DNA from: Azadirachta indica
Taxonomy: Eukaryota > Streptophyta > Magnoliopsida > Sapindales > Meliaceae
Assembly (NCBI GenBank): GCA_022749755.1
Contig: CM040452.1
Span: 10,000,350-10,064,349, forward strand
Length of the DNA stretch: 64,000 nucleotides
Reading direction: 5' to 3'
Positions 60,871 through 64,000 of this stretch are shown piece by piece (within the stretch, counting starts at the first letter, position 1; each line of letters starts with the position of its first letter). Made by a program: the position numbers and the translations under genes. The notes below the pieces were generated by a model. The model searched no databases. It was not told the origin of the DNA and saw nothing but the letters and a program-made list of their open reading frames with translations.

Positions 60871-61761
60871 TGATTAATATATAAGGTGATGTGATACTAA
60901 CCGATCAACTTCATATTACTTGAAGTAAAATATTGGAATACAAATTGGGAAGCGTAGTTGTAACATAGACATTTACAATTACTCTTAATTATATTAAAGA
61001 AATAAACAAATGATAAATAAGAGCACTTAGGAATATACACGGTATATTATACTTTAAAAAAACCTATCGTCTACAAAAACTTGATTTACATGGTCATCAA
61101 TTTCGCTATTAGAGAAAATAGCAATTATAAAAAATCTTAAGTTAGTATTATGTTATTTTGATATTGAGAGTACAATACTATGAGTATGCTTATACTTTTT
61201 TATATTATATTTAAGTAAAAAAAGTTTCTCTCTCTTTTTTTTTTAATATTACAAATTACATATATAATTTATGTATATTATATCAGAATTTTATGTAGTG
61301 TTAAGAGTCTTGATTGATCTATTGTAATATCGATCGTAAAAGTCTGCCTCTACCTTTTGGAAAGAAAATTGAATTTCAATTTTTATTTAAAAAGAGTTAA
61401 ACCTGTACCCTCCAAATGAAAGGGCCAAGTTACCAACTATCTGTTGTTATGCATTATTATGCAGTATTTCAAAATATCAATATCTCACATTGATTAGTAA
61501 CAAGTTTTGTGACCTGTTTACATAATAAAACATTCATAAAGTGAACTAATAAGTTAATATGGAAGATTCCTTGCACATAAAATGAGTGAGCCTAGGCTCA
61601 ATTTAAAAGTGTAGTTTAAAAAAGTTTAATTATGATCATACATGGAGTCCCTCCCTATTAGCTTGTTAATTCAAAATGTCTAAAATTTAGATGTAAAATA
61701 GGACTTAACTTTTCAAATATTCAATTTTTTTCTAAGAAAAAATGGGTTGGCCGAACCCTAT

Positions 61762-62608
61762 TGATGCAAATAAGGATGCACACAAGAGCAATGATCCAAT
61801 TTAGCTACTTAGTGATCCCGTTATAAGAGTAAAAATGAAGAAATTCAAAAATGCATTAAACGGGATGATTTAAGGTTTGTGGGATGATCTTGCAATAATT
61901 CAGGAGGCTAAAAAAGAGTCAAATATCAAGCTTGAACTTCATGACAATAATCAGAGCTTGGTAACATTGAAACAAGTACAAGAAGGCAAAATCTAAAAAT
62001 TAAAGCTTCTACGGAATTCGATTTCTCAAATCTGCACAAGGCCATATTCCAATGATGTCTCAAGGCTAAGCAAGCATGTTCAAGTCTTTCAATTGCAATT
62101 CGAATCAGATCTTCATCATGATGCAAGTTTCGGATTTCATGTGCCATTTAGGCTAAATTGCTGCTCAAGCCCATTATCTATCTTATTCTTATTTATAAAC
62201 ATATGTTATTTAGTTTGTTATATGTTTGCACTATTAATGTTAATTATTAAGTCCAAATTTAGTTTGTTTTAATTTAAGATAGAATAAGTTTAGTTTTGTG
62301 GCCAAACACTCCATTTAGGATTACTTAGCTCTTGTACCTGTATATATTCAGCCACATACTGACATAGAAACATGATTACTCTTTGAATGAAATAAAAACT
62401 GAGAGTGTTTCTCTTATTTTGATTCTTGTTTGAATTAAGTTTTTTACAATCAAAACTAATTACTTTGAGAGTATTTTATTCCAAGATTCTACTTTACAAG
62501 ATGAAATTGGGTCGCAAATTTAGAGAAATCTAATTTAACTTTTCAAGAAGTTGCTTCCATGTATAAAAATATTGAGTCTCAAGTTTAATATACTTAGGAT
62601 TCGTATCA
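61762..62608. repeat. Solo LTR, 847 bp
   Basis: The segment begins TGATGC and ends GTATCA, and is flanked by near-identical 5-mers CCTAT (61757-61761) and CCCAT (62609-62613). Spacer C reads straight through at the corresponding point (near 36550). A TATA-like TGTATATATTCAG is at about 62338. No retroelement interior accompanies it. Confidence 0.6.
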
Positions 62609-62799
62609 CCCATATAGCCCAAATGGTTTGTACAGAGCCTGGGATTTGTGATATAACTGAGCCAGCCTGGTATCACTCATTCCAATCTTAATTCATTTGG
62701 GCCTAGCATTACCTAATTTAGACTCCTAGTATGACTTTGTGTGGGCTTGATTTCCTACCACCCAAATACATATTAAGAGCCAAGTTATAATAATAGCTT

Positions 62800-62905
62800 A
62801 GGAGAATGCCCGATTCCCCCTGTTGTTTGCTCTAATACCCCAATATCTCCCTTTTGTTTGCATAATACCCCGAATTCCCCTTCTATTAGTTGACAAAGTT
62901 AAATA
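62800..62905. mobile_element. Partial relative of the 282-bp Mutator-like MITE
   Basis: It begins AGGAGAATGCCCGATTCCCC, as does the element at 35073, and interrupts spacer homology between about 62800 and 62905. The opposite terminus is not found. Confidence 0.45.
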
Positions 62906-62935
62906 TAATAACATGCGAGTTTTGAAAGTTTAGTA

Positions 62936-64000
62936 TATTTTGTGTCCCTAATTTTTTACATAATAATAATATAATATATATTTTATTTAATTATAATACT
63001 TTATTTTCTATTTTAATATTTTCACACTATAATTTTTTTAAACATAACAATTTAGTCCATATTTAATATTTTTTTCATAATATACTCAAAATTAAATACA
63101 TTTTTAATTTGTTATTTCAATAGAAAATTTAGAAATTAAAATATTATTAAAAAAATTTAAACAATGAATTAAATTAAATCTATGTTAAAATATTTTAAAC
63201 TCATGTTAAAATATTTATGTCCCTTTTTTTTTACAATAAATTTAATATTTAATTGTTAAAAGAATTTTGAAACATATTTTAACATTTTATTCTTATATTA
63301 ATATTTTTATTTAAAAGATTATATTAAATTTATTATATTTTCTTGAGAAAAATTATGAAAATATAAATAAAAAAGTAAAAAAAAGAAAAAAATTTAGTAT
63401 CATTTGTTAATATAATTAGTAATTAGATATATTTTTTGTATTCTTATTAAGTAATATAATTTAATTTTAATTAAAAAATAGAAAAAGAAGAAAATGTTTT
63501 ATTACTTTTATTTGTAATATATATAATATATATAATATGTATTTATTGTTTATATTTTTATTTATATTTTCATATATTTTTAATATTTTTTCACAATATA
63601 TTCAAGAATAAATAAATTTTTTAATTTATTATTTTAATAAAAAGATTTTAAAAAATATAATTATTAAAAAAATTCAAATAATGAGTTAAGTCACACTCAT
63701 ATGCTAAAATATTTCTAATCCTTTACTTTCACTTTTATAATAATAAATATTTAATTATTAAAAAATTTAATTGAAATATTTTTAATGTTTTATTTTTACA
63801 TGTAATATATTTATTTAAAAATTATGTTAAATTTATTACATTTTTTTAAAAATATATAAAAATATAAATAAAAATATGAACAATAAATATATATTATATA
63901 TATTACAAATAAAAATAATAAAAAATGTCTTATTTTTCTTTTTTTAATTAAAATTAAATTATATTGGTTAATAAAAATATAAAATATATTCAATTACTAA
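62936..64000. repeat. Extremely AT-rich tandem and inverted repeats at the window edge
   Basis: Two imperfect direct copies of about 520 bp (from about 62990 and about 63560) surround a long inverted repeat. The arm at 63412-63600 is complementary, with few differences, to about 63826-64000, with a loop of about 225 bp. There is no coding potential. The right boundary is outside the window. Confidence 0.65.

Larger units (their letters stand above)
56922..62935 (+). repeat. Spacer copy B
   Basis: The third spacer copy. It begins within the long-TIR element (56922-57665, nearly identical to 41615-42358), with a deletion at 57666 that removes the CACTA insertion site. It then runs collinear with copy A (from 52340) and copy C to about 62935. 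It contains the complete Harbinger-like element and a solo LTR. It is much closer to A than to C. Confidence 0.8.

Noticed and set aside
61926..62147. 73-residue minus-strand frame
   Set aside because: It lies inside the solo LTR and has no recognisable domain.

Overview
The window is AT-rich nuclear DNA of a plant, most likely a eudicot; I cannot name the genus. The evidence is short-intron genes with GT-AG splice sites, a tandem family of plant-specific aluminium-activated malate transporter (ALMT) genes, and dense nested plant transposons: Ty3/gypsy, Ty1/copia, CACTA, Mutator-like, PIF/Harbinger-like and GAG-only LTR elements. There is no sign of bacterial genes, CRISPR arrays or operons.

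The host gene content is a broken-up ALMT cluster of four copies. Copy 1 (33-1244, +) enters the window partway through and has a one-base deletion leading to an early stop. Copy 2 (8301-10092, -) is the only intact one, with five exons and 465 residues. Copy 3 (29550-31375, +) has five good exons but a one-base deletion in exon 1. Copy 4 (37441-37788, +) is only exons 3 and 4, with a stop, and is cut in intron 4 by a copia retrotransposon.

Layout: 1245-8300 is AT-rich spacer with a possible solo LTR and a long-TIR element. 10230-15607 is AT-rich spacer with one unrecognised open frame. 15613-25893 is a complete but decayed Tat-type Ty3/gypsy element on the minus strand with 5-bp target duplications, both LTRs and an antisense ORF. 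26026-28452 is a short, GC-richer retroelement that has gag and protease only, also on the minus strand. 29550-31375 is ALMT copy 3, followed by a spacer (31640-36760, copy C) that recurs twice more downstream.

From 37822 to the end the structure is nested. A copia element sits in intron 4 of ALMT copy 4. A second copy of the spacer (copy A, 41323-55430) lies between two copia pieces that overlap by about 74 bp. Copy A is itself split by a 9.8-kb CACTA element (42519-52279, TSD TGA), which carries a TNP1-like/Ulp1-protease gene and a further nested LTR-element remnant. A third spacer copy (B, 56922-62935) follows the truncated copia LTR. Empty sites in one spacer copy against another date several insertions: a Harbinger-like element is in A and B but not C, a Mutator-like element is in C only, and a solo LTR is in B but not C.

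I see no evidence of a new biochemical system. What is worth attention is the serial pseudogenisation of the ALMT cluster, the nested duplication history, the Ulp1-carrying CACTA element, the antisense ORF of the gypsy element and the GAG-only element.
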